Assembly (NCBI RefSeq): GCF_024347055.1
Contig: NZ_AP024895.1
Span: 1,426,001 to 1,490,000 of the forward strand
Reading direction: 5' to 3'
Source of the DNA: Vibrio porteresiae DSM 19223
GTDB taxonomy: Bacteria > Pseudomonadota > Gammaproteobacteria > Enterobacterales > Vibrionaceae
Length of the DNA: 64,000 nt
The position numbers were made by a program, and so were the translations under genes. The notes under the pieces are model-generated. The model had not been told where the DNA came from. It saw only the letters and a program-made list of their open reading frames with translations, and searched no databases. Of this stretch, positions 1 through 7,908 are shown in pieces; position 1 is the stretch's first letter; every line of letters begins with the position of its first letter.

Positions 1-1
1 C

Positions 2-37
2 GTAGTTGCAAAAGAAGCCGCAAAAGACGCTGAGTAA
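2..37 (+). CDS. 3' end of an unidentified gene
   Basis: The first bases read in frame as VVAKEAAKDAE followed by TAA, and a strong hairpin terminator begins 18 bases later, so this is probably the tail of a real gene that starts outside the window. The Ala/Lys/Glu-rich end is too short to identify. It does not match the H-NS C-terminus, which I considered because hns neighbours tdk in enterics. Confidence 0.5.
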   Translation, partial: VVAKEAAKDAE

Positions 38-54
38 GCGCCAATCACTCTATG

Positions 55-83
55 AAAAAGCGACCTATGTGGTCGCTTTTTTT
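55..83 (+). terminator. Rho-independent terminator of the upstream gene
   Basis: AAAAAGCGACC and GGTCGCTTTTT flank a five-base loop and the hairpin runs into a T tract. It closes the transcript of the partial gene at the left edge. Confidence 0.85.
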
Positions 84-237
84 ATGGTGACGAGAATAGA
101 CTGCAAGTTGGTTGGATGCGCCGACGTTAATTTGCGATAGCGCATGGTCAGTGACGGCTTTTTTGTTACAATGCGACCACTCTTTTTTTGGTTAGTTGCC
201 GATGATTGATGATCGGCTCGTTTCAGGAATATCTCTT

Positions 238-816
238 TTGGCTCAGATGTATTTTTATTACTCCGCAATGAATGCGGGGAAGTCCACCACACTGTTGCAA
301 TCGGCATTTAACTATAAAGAACGTGGCATGACGCCAGTGATTTACACCGCAGCAATTGATGATCGCTTTGGTGTGGGTAAAGTGAGCTCACGAATTGGTT
401 TGGAAGCTTCTGCCCATCTTTTTGGCGCACAAACGGATCTTTACGCAGAAATTACGGCGCTCAATGAAGAACAACCTCGCCACTGCATTCTTGTCGACGA
501 GTGTCAGTTTTTATCGAAAGAACAAGTCTATCAACTGACCGAAGTGGTCGACCGCCTTGATATTCCCGTGCTTTGCTATGGTTTACGCACTGACTTTTTG
601 GGTGAGCTTTTCCCTGGTAGCCAAGCGTTGCTGGCTTGGGCTGATAAGCTTGTGGAACTCAAGACAATTTGTCATTGTGGGCGTAAAGCGAATATGGTGA
701 TCCGCACCGATGAGCATGGCAATCCTATTGCGGAAGGCGACCAAGTAGCGATCGGTGGGAATGATAAATACGTTTCGGTTTGTCGTTTGCATTACAAAGA
801 AGCACTTGGTCGATAA
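238..816 (+). CDS. tdk: Thymidine kinase
   Basis: This is a type II thymidine kinase (EC 2.7.1.21) that phosphorylates thymidine to dTMP in the salvage pathway. The protein begins MAQMYFYYSAMNAGKST; GAMNAGKS-like residues 8-15 form the P-loop, ILVDECQFL is the Walker B region, and Cys pairs near residues 144-146 and 182 fit the zinc site of the family. I chose the TTG at 238 because AGGA lies nine bases upstream and the resulting 192 aa matches the family length; the longer in-frame reading from 196 adds 14 residues with no homology. It stands alone, closed by a hairpin at 862-887. Confidence 0.96.
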   Translation: MAQMYFYYSAMNAGKSTTLLQSAFNYKERGMTPVIYTAAIDDRFGVGKVSSRIGLEASAHLFGAQTDLYAEITALNEEQPRHCILVDECQFLSKEQVYQLTEVVDRLDIPVLCYGLRTDFLGELFPGSQALLAWADKLVELKTICHCGRKANMVIRTDEHGNPIAEGDQVAIGGNDKYVSVCRLHYKEALGR

Positions 817-861
817 TCACTAAGCGAAGATTCCGTGTCTCGTTTTTAACGCAAGAGGCAA

Positions 862-887
862 AAAAGGATGTCGTATGACATCCTTTT
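862..887 (+). terminator. Terminator after tdk, convergent with the YdcF gene
   Basis: AAAAGGATGTC and GACATCCTTTT pair around GTAT, followed by GTTTTT. The hairpin has A and T tracts on its two sides, so it can serve both tdk and the minus-strand unit that ends at 966. Confidence 0.85.
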
Positions 888-965
888 GTTTTTCTGCAAG
901 TGACTCACATGCAGTTTGAATTGATACCTAACCTATGGCAGCCATATTCAGTGGCTTTTAAAGCA

Positions 966-1598
966 TTACCCGAAAATAGGTTTGAGCGCTTCGTAAGCTT
1001 GGTGCACTTCAATCGGCACTGGCTGACTAATTTGGAATCCTTGCGCTGGGTAGTTTTCGATACGTTCAAAGTCCCCAAGTAGCTGCTCAATAACTAAGTC
1101 CATGGTCATTTCTTCAGTGAGATATTCAAAGAAATCAGTGGCACAAGAGGTCACTTGTAAACTCTGCACTGCTTCAGGCCATTGCTTCATGAAAGTCGCG
1201 TAGGCACGACGTTCTTTGTAAGGTTTATGTACAAGAATGACACGCTGTGGATGAACATTGTGTTCCGCTAACAAACGCGCCGAAAACTGAACGTTTTCAC
1301 CGCTGTTTTGCGAGGTACTTTCAAGCAACATGCACTCTTCAGGAACACCTGCGTCTTTAGCGACAGTGGCAAACCGTTCCGCTTCCGGTTTGTCATAGAC
1401 ACCGCGAGTGAGTCGACCATAGCCACCACTAAAAACAATCAAAGGAGCTAAACCCTGTTTGAATAGGGCTGCAGCGTGTTCTGCCACGCGCAAGTCGTTA
1501 CTCCCCATAGCAATAATGACATCAGCAGGTTGAAGATCATGATCCAATTGCATGTAATGCCAAAGAGTTTCTAAATGTTGATAAAGATGTTTACTCAT
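966..1598 (-). CDS. YdcF/DUF218 family protein
   Basis: A 210-aa protein with the DUF218 (YdcF-like) Rossmann-type fold: DVIIAMGSNDLRVAEHAAAL, then IVFSGGYGRLTRG and a central ESTSQNSGENVQFS stretch, which is the conserved Thr-x-x-Asn/Glu region of the family. E. coli YdcF binds S-adenosylmethionine and other members act in envelope or vitamin B12 processes, but the reaction here is unknown. There is no signal peptide or membrane segment, so it should be cytosolic. Its start overlaps the end of the epimerase-like gene by 8 bases, indicating one operon and translational coupling. Confidence 0.85.
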   Translation of the reverse strand: MSKHLYQHLETLWHYMQLDHDLQPADVIIAMGSNDLRVAEHAAALFKQGLAPLIVFSGGYGRLTRGVYDKPEAERFATVAKDAGVPEECMLLESTSQNSGENVQFSARLLAEHNVHPQRVILVHKPYKERRAYATFMKQWPEAVQSLQVTSCATDFFEYLTEEMTMDLVIEQLLGDFERIENYPAQGFQISQPVPIEVHQAYEALKPIFG

Positions 1599-2421
1599 TA
1601 TCGGACAAAGCCTCCAGAGTATTAGAGTAATAAAACTGGTATCCCAGTTCGATCAGTCGGTCACTGACAATCTCCTTGTCAGGTCGATCATTGATAGGAG
1701 GAAGGCTTACCTCCCCACCCATTGTAGAAATCGCTGCGGCATAAAACTCGGCTTTGCTCACAGTTTTTGGTGTCGTAGCGTTAATCACTTCATTGCTTAA
1801 GTGGTTGAGTGCAAATTCAATAATGCCAATGGCATCTTTGAGGTGCAACATATTGGCTGGCGCCATTGAGCTCACCGAACTGAGCTTGGTGGCGAAGCGG
1901 CTCGGGTGGCGTTCAGGGCCGAAAAGACCACTGCAACGGATGATGACGTAGTCAAGACCTGAATCGATCACGCACTGCTCAGCTTGCAGCATAACTCGCG
2001 CGTTGCTGGAAAACTCTTCGCTGCCAAACGCTTGAGCGTACGTGGCATCTTGCTCACGCATGATCTGTATGCGATTGGGATAAACCGTCGTCGAGCTAAC
2101 CATAATAATCTTGCGTACTCCCGCCGCTTTAGCGTGAGTCACAAGGTTGCCCCAATAGTGCGCATACTCATCACCCTGGCCACGACGAAAGCCGGGAGGA
2201 AAACAGCCGATGATGGTGTCACATTGGCGTTGGAACAGCTGCTCTGTAAGCTCTTTAGGCTGATTTAGGTCACATAAGAAACTTGGAATGCCCAGTTGCG
2301 AAAGAGCTTCAACACCTTCCATTTTGGTTCGTGTTGCACTGACTTTGATCTTTTTTTGCAGTAATGATTGTGCAAGAGGCTTACCTAGCCACCCAGCACC
2401 GACGATCACAACGCGACTCAT
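1591..2421 (-). CDS. NAD(P)-dependent epimerase/dehydratase-like SDR protein
   Basis: An atypical short-chain dehydrogenase. The N-terminus MSRVVIVGAGWLGKPLAQSL carries the GxGxxG nucleotide-binding turn, VSSTTVYP is the strand-4 Ser region and ARVMLQAEQ sits where the YxxxK catalytic pair would be, so the classical Tyr-Lys pair is not evident. Substrate is unknown; similar proteins are annotated as YeeZ-like or nucleoside-sugar epimerases. I start at the ATG at 2421 (276 aa), seven bases after GAGGGG; an upstream in-frame start adds only six residues. First gene of a two-gene operon with the YdcF-like protein. Confidence 0.85.
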   Translation of the reverse strand: MSRVVIVGAGWLGKPLAQSLLQKKIKVSATRTKMEGVEALSQLGIPSFLCDLNQPKELTEQLFQRQCDTIIGCFPPGFRRGQGDEYAHYWGNLVTHAKAAGVRKIIMVSSTTVYPNRIQIMREQDATYAQAFGSEEFSSNARVMLQAEQCVIDSGLDYVIIRCSGLFGPERHPSRFATKLSSVSSMAPANMLHLKDAIGIIEFALNHLSNEVINATTPKTVSKAEFYAAAISTMGGEVSLPPINDRPDKEIVSDRLIELGYQFYYSNTLEALSDNE

Positions 2422-2777
2422 ATTACGGCCCCTCATCATTTACATAACAGAATGATAATAACGTGAGAAAAATCAATCCGCGACCTTAAAGGTAAGAATA
2501 TTCTAAATCAATACAATATGATGCCATACGCCTTTGTTAAAATTATCTCAGTTACATATCCCTGCTTATGTGCTTATATCAGATTATTTATTGTGCTTAT
2601 CATTGGGTGCTTAAAGTGAAAATGAATAATTAACCCAAATTCGGGATTAACCTTGGCATGATTTTGTAATACATTATGCGTCCGGTTTTAGAAGAGGGTA
2701 TTATCCTCTCTCCTGTTGTCTATTTCATTACGCTCTCAAAAATATAAAAACAGAGCCTAGGTCGTTAAGGATTAGCT
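2422..2777. other. Divergent intergenic region, no gene seen
   Basis: This AT-rich stretch holds the divergent promoters of the epimerase-like gene and the lipoprotein gene. TTAACCC and GGGATTAA around 2630-2650 form a loose inverted repeat. AAGGA at about 2768 is the ribosome site of the lipoprotein. I could not assign a reliable promoter. Confidence 0.5.
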
Positions 2778-4169
2778 ATGAATCAACTACGTAAAGCACT
2801 CGTTGCTTCGGCACTGATGACTCTGATTGGATGTCAATCAACACCGAAAGAGGGGCAGCAGGCCGCTCAGACGAATCAAGAGTTGCAACAGGCAAACGCT
2901 GAGTTCGCTAAAATTCAAACGATGCAAGCCGAATGGACTAAAACGTTAGACACCGTAGCTGATCTGAAAATTTACTCTCCTTCCGATTATGATGCACTGC
3001 TTAAAGCCTGGAGCGACGCTGGCGAGCTGTACAAAGTGATGGAGAAAAACCCTAATGTGACGACTGAAGATCGCTCATTCTTCTCTAGTCAAAGTTACGC
3101 GCAAGCTTATCAAGACAAGATGACTGTGGTAGACACCCAGCATAAAAAATTGTTGGCGTATAAAGGCAAAGCGGATGTACTGCTTGCAGACTCTATCGCG
3201 CAAATGGCTTATCTGGAAAAAATCTATGCTAATCGCCATTTTCCTACCGAGTTCCGCTCACTGACCACCAGTTACAATAAGTTGTTTGCATACGTAAAAA
3301 ACGATGAACTGGAAGATGCACAAGATAAACAAATAGCGTTTTTGGACCAAGGTAAAAAGCTGGAAATTAAGATCAGTTTGAAGTTGTACATCTCTCCACT
3401 AGAGCAAGAGAAATACGTGTTGCAACGTGAAGGTTTTAACAGCGTTGCACCAATGGCTTTCAGTGCTGCTCAAAGTGAAATTCAGCTCGCGTCTAATGTA
3501 GTCAGCAGTAATCCACGTGATAAAGTGGCGATAGAAGCGGCTGTAGCAAAAGCACGTTTTGAGCTACAGCATGTGAAGCAAGTGGCTCATCAAGTGAAAT
3601 TGCTTGCCGCAGTTGAAGATGACAAATATGAAAGTTACGTGTTGGATATTGAAAACCAGCTGTTAGCTATTTCAAAAACCATTGATGGCTCTGATTTTCG
3701 TGACGTTGTCCTGCGTGAACAAGCAGAAAAGATTTTGCAGCAAGTTAAGGCATTACGTAATACCAATAAAGTTGACGAATTGTCTCAACAGCTCAGTGCT
3801 GAAAAAGCGGATGCTTTGAAACTGAAAAGTGAAAACCAGCAGTTGAATGGTGAGTTAAGTCAAGTTAAGACGTTGAATCAGTCTTACCAAAACCAGATTG
3901 ATCAACAAGCCAAGTTAATCGAAAACTTGGAAAAGCAGCTGCAACCTAAAGCCCCCGCTGTTGTAGCACCGTTAGCACCTGTTACGCCAGCGGCAACAAC
4001 ACCTCAAGCTGTTGCGCAGCCAGTGGTGAATACAGACTCATCGCCTGCCACTGATAGTGTTGCTACACCTAGTGAAGCCAACGTTCCAGTAGTACCAGCA
4101 CCGGCTACCAGTGCTCCTGTTGTAACAGAGGCATCAACTGCTGCCTCTGAAGCTGTGACTGCGAACTGA
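2778..4169 (+). CDS. Coiled-coil lipoprotein of unknown function
   Basis: A 463-aa protein with a type II signal peptide: positively charged start, hydrophobic residues 7-17 and lipobox LIGC with Cys19. Gln follows the Cys, so outer-membrane sorting is expected. Residues about 25-330 are mostly helical and charged; residues about 330-395 are a heptad-like coiled coil rich in Gln, Leu and Lys. The last 65 residues are a low-complexity Ala/Pro/Val/Thr tail, likely a flexible linker across the periplasm or peptidoglycan. I do not recognise a characterised homologue. A strong terminator follows, so it is monocistronic. Confidence 0.85.
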   Translation: MNQLRKALVASALMTLIGCQSTPKEGQQAAQTNQELQQANAEFAKIQTMQAEWTKTLDTVADLKIYSPSDYDALLKAWSDAGELYKVMEKNPNVTTEDRSFFSSQSYAQAYQDKMTVVDTQHKKLLAYKGKADVLLADSIAQMAYLEKIYANRHFPTEFRSLTTSYNKLFAYVKNDELEDAQDKQIAFLDQGKKLEIKISLKLYISPLEQEKYVLQREGFNSVAPMAFSAAQSEIQLASNVVSSNPRDKVAIEAAVAKARFELQHVKQVAHQVKLLAAVEDDKYESYVLDIENQLLAISKTIDGSDFRDVVLREQAEKILQQVKALRNTNKVDELSQQLSAEKADALKLKSENQQLNGELSQVKTLNQSYQNQIDQQAKLIENLEKQLQPKAPAVVAPLAPVTPAATTPQAVAQPVVNTDSSPATDSVATPSEANVPVVPAPATSAPVVTEASTAASEAVTAN

Positions 4170-4210
4170 GCATGGATTGTTCGTCAAACTAACGGCTAAA
4201 TCTCACCCAT

Positions 4211-4240
4211 AAAAAAAGAGTGCCTAGGCACTCTTTTTTT
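4211..4240. terminator. Bidirectional terminator between lipoprotein and TIGR02647 genes
   Basis: A7-GAGTGCC and GGCACTC-T7 meet at a TA dinucleotide, and flanking CCCAT/GTGGG extends the stem. It has A and T tracts on both sides and lies between convergent genes. Confidence 0.9.
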
Positions 4241-4256
4241 GTGGGTGATAATAATA

Positions 4257-4487
4257 CTATTCGAGGATGCGATGAACTCGATGAATGCACTCAGCAAGCT
4301 CGATTCCTTCGTGAGTCAGATAACCACCATCAGGCTGAGTACAAAGCCCTTTTCTGTGCAGATTGCTAATGGCATCTTGCATAAGGGGAGAGGCGTCACT
4401 ATGTACTTTGATGCCTTTAGAGGTACTACTTAAATCAAACTGTAGTAACAGATTAAGCTCATCAATATGGTTTTGGCTAAACTTCAT
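4257..4487 (-). CDS. TIGR02647 family small protein
   Basis: A 76-aa cytosolic protein beginning MKFSQNHIDELNLLLQF, with the family signatures STSKGIKVH and DGGYLTHEGIELAE. Length and spacing match the TIGR02647 family of about 77 residues found in Vibrio, Pseudomonas and relatives. The helix-rich layout ending in a GYLT-x-x-G turn resembles a small winged-helix fold, but no function is known and the DNA-binding idea is only inference. I chose the internal Met at 4487 because the 18 residues upstream are unlike the family. Confidence 0.85.
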   Translation of the reverse strand: MKFSQNHIDELNLLLQFDLSSTSKGIKVHSDASPLMQDAISNLHRKGLCTQPDGGYLTHEGIELAECIHRVHRILE

Positions 4488-4914
4488 ATTTCTACTCCTG
4501 CCTGTTTTTGTCTTTATTAACATAGCGAAACACCCACACACTGCAATATAAATTCTGACGATTTGTTACCTAACCCACTTAATTTCTTTGATTTTTTCAA
4601 TAGAAGTGAATTTTATTAAAATAAACTTTATATTACTTAATTTTATATAAGAAGATTCAATAAGATAGGAGCGGTCAGTGGCAGGGGGAAGCGACAATAT
4701 GACCCTATGCGTTCAGCACAATAAAGTCATTTGAACATATTTAGCTTAATCAATGAGTATGGTTTATGGGTCAATTAACAACAAGGTTAAATTTATAGAT
4801 AAACTGAATATCAAAACGGTGTATTTTGTTAAAAGTATAAAATTCCCTTGAATTCAAGGGAAAATAAAGCCATCATCCGCGGACTTCAATTTTGTATCAA
4901 AACGTAAATTTATC
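4488..4914. other. AT-rich regulatory region before focA
   Basis: This 427-base stretch has no convincing ORF. It holds the promoter of the divergent TIGR02647 gene and of focA, and a perfect 20-bp palindrome at 4843-4862. An ATCAA half-site around 4747 is the only FNR-like motif I see, and it lacks a proper partner. Confidence 0.5.
4843..4862. promoter_or_regulatory. Perfect 20-bp palindrome upstream of focA
   Basis: TTCCCTTGAATTCAAGGGAA is fully self-complementary and lies about 52 bases before the focA ATG. It could be an operator for a dimeric repressor or a short hairpin in the focA leader; no T tract follows on the plus strand, so it is not a plus-strand terminator. Confidence 0.6.
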
Positions 4915-5763
4915 ATGGAACTTAACCAACTCGACGCTCTATCACCACAACAGATGGCGGAACGCGCCGCTGAAGTAGGTGTTGGTAAGGCAACTAAACC
5001 TGCCTACAAATCATTCCTTCTTGCAGTATCTGCTGGTATGCAAATCGGTATCGCGTTTGTGTTTTACACTCTTGTGACTACTGGCACTGGCGATGTGGCT
5101 TTTGGTTTCAGCAAACTGATGGGCGGTCTAGCATTTAGCTTAGGTCTGATCCTTGTTGTTGTAACTGGTGGTGAACTGTTTACTAGTTCAGTACTGACTC
5201 TTGTTGCTAAAGCATGCGGCAAAATCACTTGGAAACAGATGTTCAAAAACTGGGCAGTTGTTTATGCAGGTAACTTTGTTGGCTCAATGCTGCTCGTTGG
5301 CATCATGCTTGTGACTAAACAGTACATGAGTGATGCAGGTCAACTAGGCATCAACGCAATGCACATTTCTCAACACAAACTTCACCACGATTTCTTCCAA
5401 GCTGTTGCGCTTGGTCTAATGTGTAACCTTTTGGTTTGTTTGGGTGTATGGATGACATTTGGCGCACGTTCAATGTCTGACAAAGTGCTACTTTTGGTTT
5501 TACCTGTTGCGATGTTCGTATCTTCAGGTTTTGAGCACTGTATCGCTAACATGTTCCAAGTGCCTATGGCAATTGGTATCAAAGCATTCGCTCCTGAATC
5601 ATTCTGGCAAATGACCGGTACTGATATCGCACACTTTGCGGATCTAAACTGGGCAACATTTATTATTAACAACCTTATCCCAGTGACCATTGGTAACATG
5701 ATCGGTGGTGGTATTGTGGTTGGTATGCTTTACTGGTTGGTTTTCCTTAAACATAAACACTAA
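4915..5763 (+). CDS. focA: Formate channel FocA
   Basis: A 282-aa member of the formate/nitrite transporter family, a pentameric inner-membrane channel that moves formate (and H+) during fermentation. Six membrane segments are visible, with the FNT signatures near residues 60-85 (AFGFSKLMGGLAFSLGLILV) and a FEHCIANM motif that carries the conserved pore His near residue 209. The N-terminal helix region LSPQQMAERAAEVGVGKA matches FocA, where it interacts with pyruvate formate-lyase. Unlike the usual focA-pfl arrangement, no pflB follows; a terminator comes next. The ribosome site before the ATG is weak. Confidence 0.95.
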   Translation: MELNQLDALSPQQMAERAAEVGVGKATKPAYKSFLLAVSAGMQIGIAFVFYTLVTTGTGDVAFGFSKLMGGLAFSLGLILVVVTGGELFTSSVLTLVAKACGKITWKQMFKNWAVVYAGNFVGSMLLVGIMLVTKQYMSDAGQLGINAMHISQHKLHHDFFQAVALGLMCNLLVCLGVWMTFGARSMSDKVLLLVLPVAMFVSSGFEHCIANMFQVPMAIGIKAFAPESFWQMTGTDIAHFADLNWATFIINNLIPVTIGNMIGGGIVVGMLYWLVFLKHKH

Positions 5764-5790
5764 TGTTTAAGCGACACAGTTAAGTATATG

Positions 5791-5820
5791 AAAAAAGCGG
5801 CTTTTTTGGCCGCTTTTTTT
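5791..5820 (+). terminator. Terminator after focA
   Basis: AAAAAAGCGGC and GCCGCTTTTTTT pair around a T-rich loop. It ends the focA transcript 28 bases after the stop codon. Confidence 0.9.
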
Positions 5821-5847
5821 ATTTCCTTCTATTTCTCATCGAATTGT

Positions 5848-5938
5848 GCACCAAATCCGTTTTAAGGTTATCCACATTTTCTGTGGATAAGTTGTTTCAA
5901 ATCTCGTGTGTAACCTTAAATTGATGATTATTGGTGCA
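5848..5938. repeat. Nested inverted repeat with an inverted pair of DnaA boxes
   Basis: TGCACCAA (5848-5855) pairs with TTGGTGCA (5931-5938), TTTAAGGTTA (5861-5870) with TAACCTTAAA (5911-5920), and at the core TTATCCACA (5868-5876) faces TGTGGATAA (5882-5890). The two core elements are perfect consensus DnaA boxes in inverted orientation five bases apart. It could be a DnaA-binding control site or a copy of an intergenic repeat. Confidence 0.7.
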
Positions 5939-5941
5939 AAA

Positions 5942-5962
5942 GTCGCACGTTTTTCGTGCGAC
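5942..5962 (-). terminator. Stem-loop after fetB, possible terminator
   Basis: GTCGCACG and CGTGCGAC pair perfectly around TTTTT, 37 bases past the fetB stop on the minus strand, and ACTTTTG follows in that direction. The short T run makes it a weak intrinsic terminator. Confidence 0.55.
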
Positions 5963-5998
5963 AGTTAATGGTCAAATGATGAAAGTTTGGGCAAAAGA

Positions 5999-6799
5999 TC
6001 ACAACTTATCTTTGTCGATAAATTGAACAAGTACACGACCTTCTCTGCTTAAAACCTTACCTAACGTAAAGTGAATCGAACAAACGAGGGAAATGTTCAT
6101 CGTGACAAATATCGCCATCATGATCATCAACTGATACTTAATTGCGATCATGGGACTTGAGCCTCCGAGAATTTGACCTGTCATCATTCCGGGTAACGTC
6201 ACTAAGCCTATCGTTGCCATGGATGCCAGCAGCGGCGCGGAAGCTTTACGCAAGGCTTCTTGTACAAATTGACGGGAGGCGTAACGTGGGGAAGCACCAA
6301 GTGCAATCGCCGCTTCGTATTGATCTTTACGCTCTCGATAACAGGTAAACAAGTTCTGCAGCGCGATGATATTACTGCTCAGGGTGTTACCCAGTAACAT
6401 CCCTGCTAGAGGAATCATATATTGTGCGTTATACAAAGGGGTAGGGCGCACCACGGCTAGGCAGAGAATGAGCAGTACCGGGAAAAGACCAATACCGATT
6501 CCCAAGGCGATCGGTAGCAACAGAACTTTTTTCGGTAAGTGGGTTTTCGATAGTACTGAACTTGCGCCAATCACTAGCATCAGCAATAGCCAGATGATAT
6601 TGACTAGTAAGCTATTAAGATTAAAAAGGTATTGGAGATAACTCCCCACCAATAACAGCTGCAATGCCATACGGCCGACTGAGATGAGAATGTCTTTACC
6701 TTGATCAAGGCGGTGATAGTGGTTAATGGCAAGAGGAACCAGCAAAATCAAGCTAAAAGCCAACAGCTGCAGCCAGGAAATATCCAGTGCTTCGTTCAT
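5999..6799 (-). CDS. fetB: FetB/YbbM-type ABC transporter permease (UPF0014)
   Basis: A 266-aa inner-membrane protein with about seven hydrophobic segments and the UPF0014 signatures YMIPLAGMLLGNTLSSN and EAAIALGASPRYASRQF. E. coli FetAB exports iron and protects against oxidative stress. The partner ATPase fetA normally sits directly beside fetB, but neither flank here contains an ATPase gene: focA lies on one side and a substrate-binding protein on the other. It must use an ATPase encoded elsewhere, or have another role. Family assignment is firm; iron as substrate is by homology. Confidence 0.85.
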   Translation of the reverse strand: MNEALDISWLQLLAFSLILLVPLAINHYHRLDQGKDILISVGRMALQLLLVGSYLQYLFNLNSLLVNIIWLLLMLVIGASSVLSKTHLPKKVLLLPIALGIGIGLFPVLLILCLAVVRPTPLYNAQYMIPLAGMLLGNTLSSNIIALQNLFTCYRERKDQYEAAIALGASPRYASRQFVQEALRKASAPLLASMATIGLVTLPGMMTGQILGGSSPMIAIKYQLMIMMAIFVTMNISLVCSIHFTLGKVLSREGRVLVQFIDKDKL

Positions 6800-6905
6800 A
6801 CGTATCCTAAATAGAAGCTAACGCCTATCTACATCGATATTAAGAAGGATAATCCTACAACTGAGCTCTCAAAAACGGTGTATGGGCGTATAAGAGTGAG
6901 TTAAC

Positions 6906-7649
6906 TCATTCATTATCATATTTTTTTACGATTCTATCTAGCTCGCCGTTACTGCGGATGAGATGAAGTCCTCGGTTAAATGCATCGATGTACTCTTGCG
7001 CATTCGGATTGCTCTGACCAGAGGCAACATACAAGCCGCTATAGGCAACGTTGGGATAAATCTTGGTGAAGAGATTGGGAGCAATTTTGTTTTGGCGCAT
7101 GGTCCATAAAGCGACGCGATACTCTTCGATAAGCATGTCGATACGTCCATTCATCACTAGATGTATATTGCTCAGTAGGTCGGTGGACTCTACCCGTTTA
7201 AACCATGGTGACTGGAGAAAATCATCATCGTAGGCATAGCTTTTGATTACCCCCACCGTTTTGCCTGCGAGATCCTTATAGGTACCCCATTCAAATTGCT
7301 TACCTTTTAATGTGATAAGGCTAATTTCATTGTATAGGTAGGGTTCAGAAAATAGGAGAGTGTGCTTACGTTCTTCTGAATACCAAGCGGCGATAACCAC
7401 TACATCGCGTCCATATTCCGCTTCTTTTAATGCTCGAGACCATGGTTTTACTTGAATCTCGATGTCGTATCCTTGAGTCGCATAAGCCGCGGTGACAATA
7501 TCCACCGAAAGCCCTCTGGGTGGCGTGCCATCAATAATATAGGGTGGCCACTCATTTTGCAGTCCAATGATCAGTTTATTTTGTGCAGCAGAAAGCGGGC
7601 TGAAAGTCAGCAAAAAAAGTCCTAGAACGGTATAAAGCAAATTCAGCAC
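6906..7649 (-). CDS. Family 3 periplasmic solute-binding protein
   Basis: A 247-aa protein with a signal peptide (hydrophobic residues 2-20, cleavage likely after SAA) and a SBP_bac_3 fold: IIGLQNEWPPYIID, GLSVDIVTAAY and AGKTVGVIKSYAYDDDF are typical. Vibrios have many such single proteins related to amino-acid-binding proteins, often with no transporter genes nearby, as here. The ligand is unknown. It may act with a transporter elsewhere or as a sensory binding protein. Confidence 0.85.
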   Translation of the reverse strand: MLNLLYTVLGLFLLTFSPLSAAQNKLIIGLQNEWPPYIIDGTPPRGLSVDIVTAAYATQGYDIEIQVKPWSRALKEAEYGRDVVVIAAWYSEERKHTLLFSEPYLYNEISLITLKGKQFEWGTYKDLAGKTVGVIKSYAYDDDFLQSPWFKRVESTDLLSNIHLVMNGRIDMLIEEYRVALWTMRQNKIAPNLFTKIYPNVAYSGLYVASGQSNPNAQEYIDAFNRGLHLIRSNGELDRIVKKYDNE

Positions 7650-7853
7650 AGTCTAACCCTTACGTGTAGTTACACGGAAAGTTTAGGCTCTAATTCAAGA
7701 GATTGCTCTGTAATTATTAGGAATTCTCGCTTACGTGTTCAGAGTGTGAGGTGAGTGAAATCTTGCTTGGGAAACAAAGTGACTCTTTCATTACAGAATT
7801 CATTACCACGCGCTGGTTCGTTGTTGTAGTTGGACGAAAGAAAGCACTGGATG

Positions 7854-7885
7854 AAAAAAGCAAACCCACTGGAGTCAGTGGGTTT
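7854..7885 (-). terminator. Terminator of the sap operon
   Basis: AAACCCACT and AGTGGGTTT pair around six bases; read on the minus strand the stem is followed by GC and a T6 run. It lies about 25 bases beyond the sapF stop. Confidence 0.85.
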
Positions 7886-7908
7886 ATTAAGGGTAAATAC
7901 AGCGTTGT

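Noticed and set aside
2..37. The left-edge partial gene as hns, because hns neighbours tdk in enterics
   Set aside because: The Ala/Lys-rich end does not match the H-NS C-terminus.
905..1090. Reading frames on both strands over the YdcF gene
   Set aside because: Shadows: they overlap a well-supported gene in other frames and have no homology or ribosome site.
2653..2668. TTGGCATGATTTTGTA as a sigma-54 promoter before the lipoprotein gene
   Set aside because: The -24 and -12 elements are one base too close and the C of GC is lost; sigma-54 does not tolerate altered spacing.
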